This document shows positions 23,039-23,162 of a stretch of DNA of 23,162 nt, in pieces (within the stretch, counting starts at the first letter, position 1; every line of letters starts with the position of its first letter). Where the stretch lies: the NCBI GenBank assembly GCA_025354965.1, contig JANXLW010000362.1, forward strand, positions 1 to 23,162, read 5' to 3'. The stretch is from Betaproteobacteria bacterium (GTDB lineage Bacteria; Pseudomonadota; Gammaproteobacteria; Burkholderiales; Burkholderiaceae_C). A program made the translations under genes and the position numbers. The notes under the pieces are model-generated. The model worked only from the letters and a program-made list of their open reading frames with translations, was not told the origin of the DNA and searched no databases.

Positions 23039-23162
23039 TGTATATGGATGAAAAATATGATTATTTGAGTTCAGGCGGCATCCAACCAAGATGAAGAGAG
23101 AGTTTGAAACCAACCCACGTGTTATACGAATTAAAATTTCCGCTCAACCCGCATCCAAGCCC
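23033..23162 (-). other. AT-rich leader upstream of the leuC fragment
   Basis: This segment contains no convincing gene on either strand. Relative to the leuC start it is the upstream region and presumably held its promoter or leader. I could not identify -10/-35 boxes, a leader peptide with leucine codons or a riboswitch. It is visibly richer in A and T than the rest of the window. Confidence 0.5.

Overview
The window looks like a chromosomal stretch from a betaproteobacterium of the order Burkholderiales, probably Comamonadaceae-like. Moderately high GC, very tight gene packing, many 1-4 base stop/start overlaps and protein sequences that read as typical of that group support this. So does the order mltG-tmk-holB-pilZ-tatD-ankyrin, which I recall from Comamonadaceae. 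The genus cannot be fixed from the sequence. I see no tRNA, rRNA, CRISPR array, transposase or integrase, and no gene-free stretch longer than 300 bases.

Layout. 1-269 is the 3' end of typA (BipA GTPase). 340-2360 is a two-gene unit: a drug/metabolite-type transporter and a 3-hydroxyisobutyryl-CoA-hydrolase-like protein. smpB (tmRNA partner) converges on it with a 4-base overlap and diverges from ratA-rnfH. A periplasmic DUF4124 protein follows on the minus strand. 4358-7437 is the guaB-guaA pair for GMP synthesis, overlapping by one base. Downstream on the same strand come a PaiB-like protein, a small membrane protein, a gene fusing tRNA deaminase TadA to a haloalkane-dehalogenase-like enzyme, a muramoyltetrapeptide carboxypeptidase (LdcA type), and a class III nucleotide cyclase fused to an FHA domain. 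From 11888 to 16426 a minus-strand operon runs mltG, tmk, holB, pilZ, tatD, ankyrin-repeat protein. ygfZ diverges from mltG. A minus-strand thioesterase-GNAT fusion converges on ygfZ and diverges from an iron-type alcohol dehydrogenase. The last gene is a very large transglutaminase/DUF2126 (putative amidoligase) protein.

The right end is abnormal. At about 22852 the DUF2126 reading frame stops matching its family. The following 180 bases, read on the minus strand, encode the first 60 residues of LeuC (3-isopropylmalate dehydratase large subunit), followed by an AT-rich leader. Two genes of opposite orientation are therefore cut at the same point. This is either a genomic rearrangement or an assembly chimera at a contig end.

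Most of the window is housekeeping. The parts worth a second look are the TadA-dehalogenase fusion, the transglutaminase-amidoligase protein, whose usual partner genes are not present before the right-hand break, the cyclase-FHA protein, the thioesterase-GNAT fusion, and the leuC junction. I found no convincing wholly undescribed system. The transglutaminase/DUF2126 gene belongs to a predicted but biochemically obscure peptide-ligation system.
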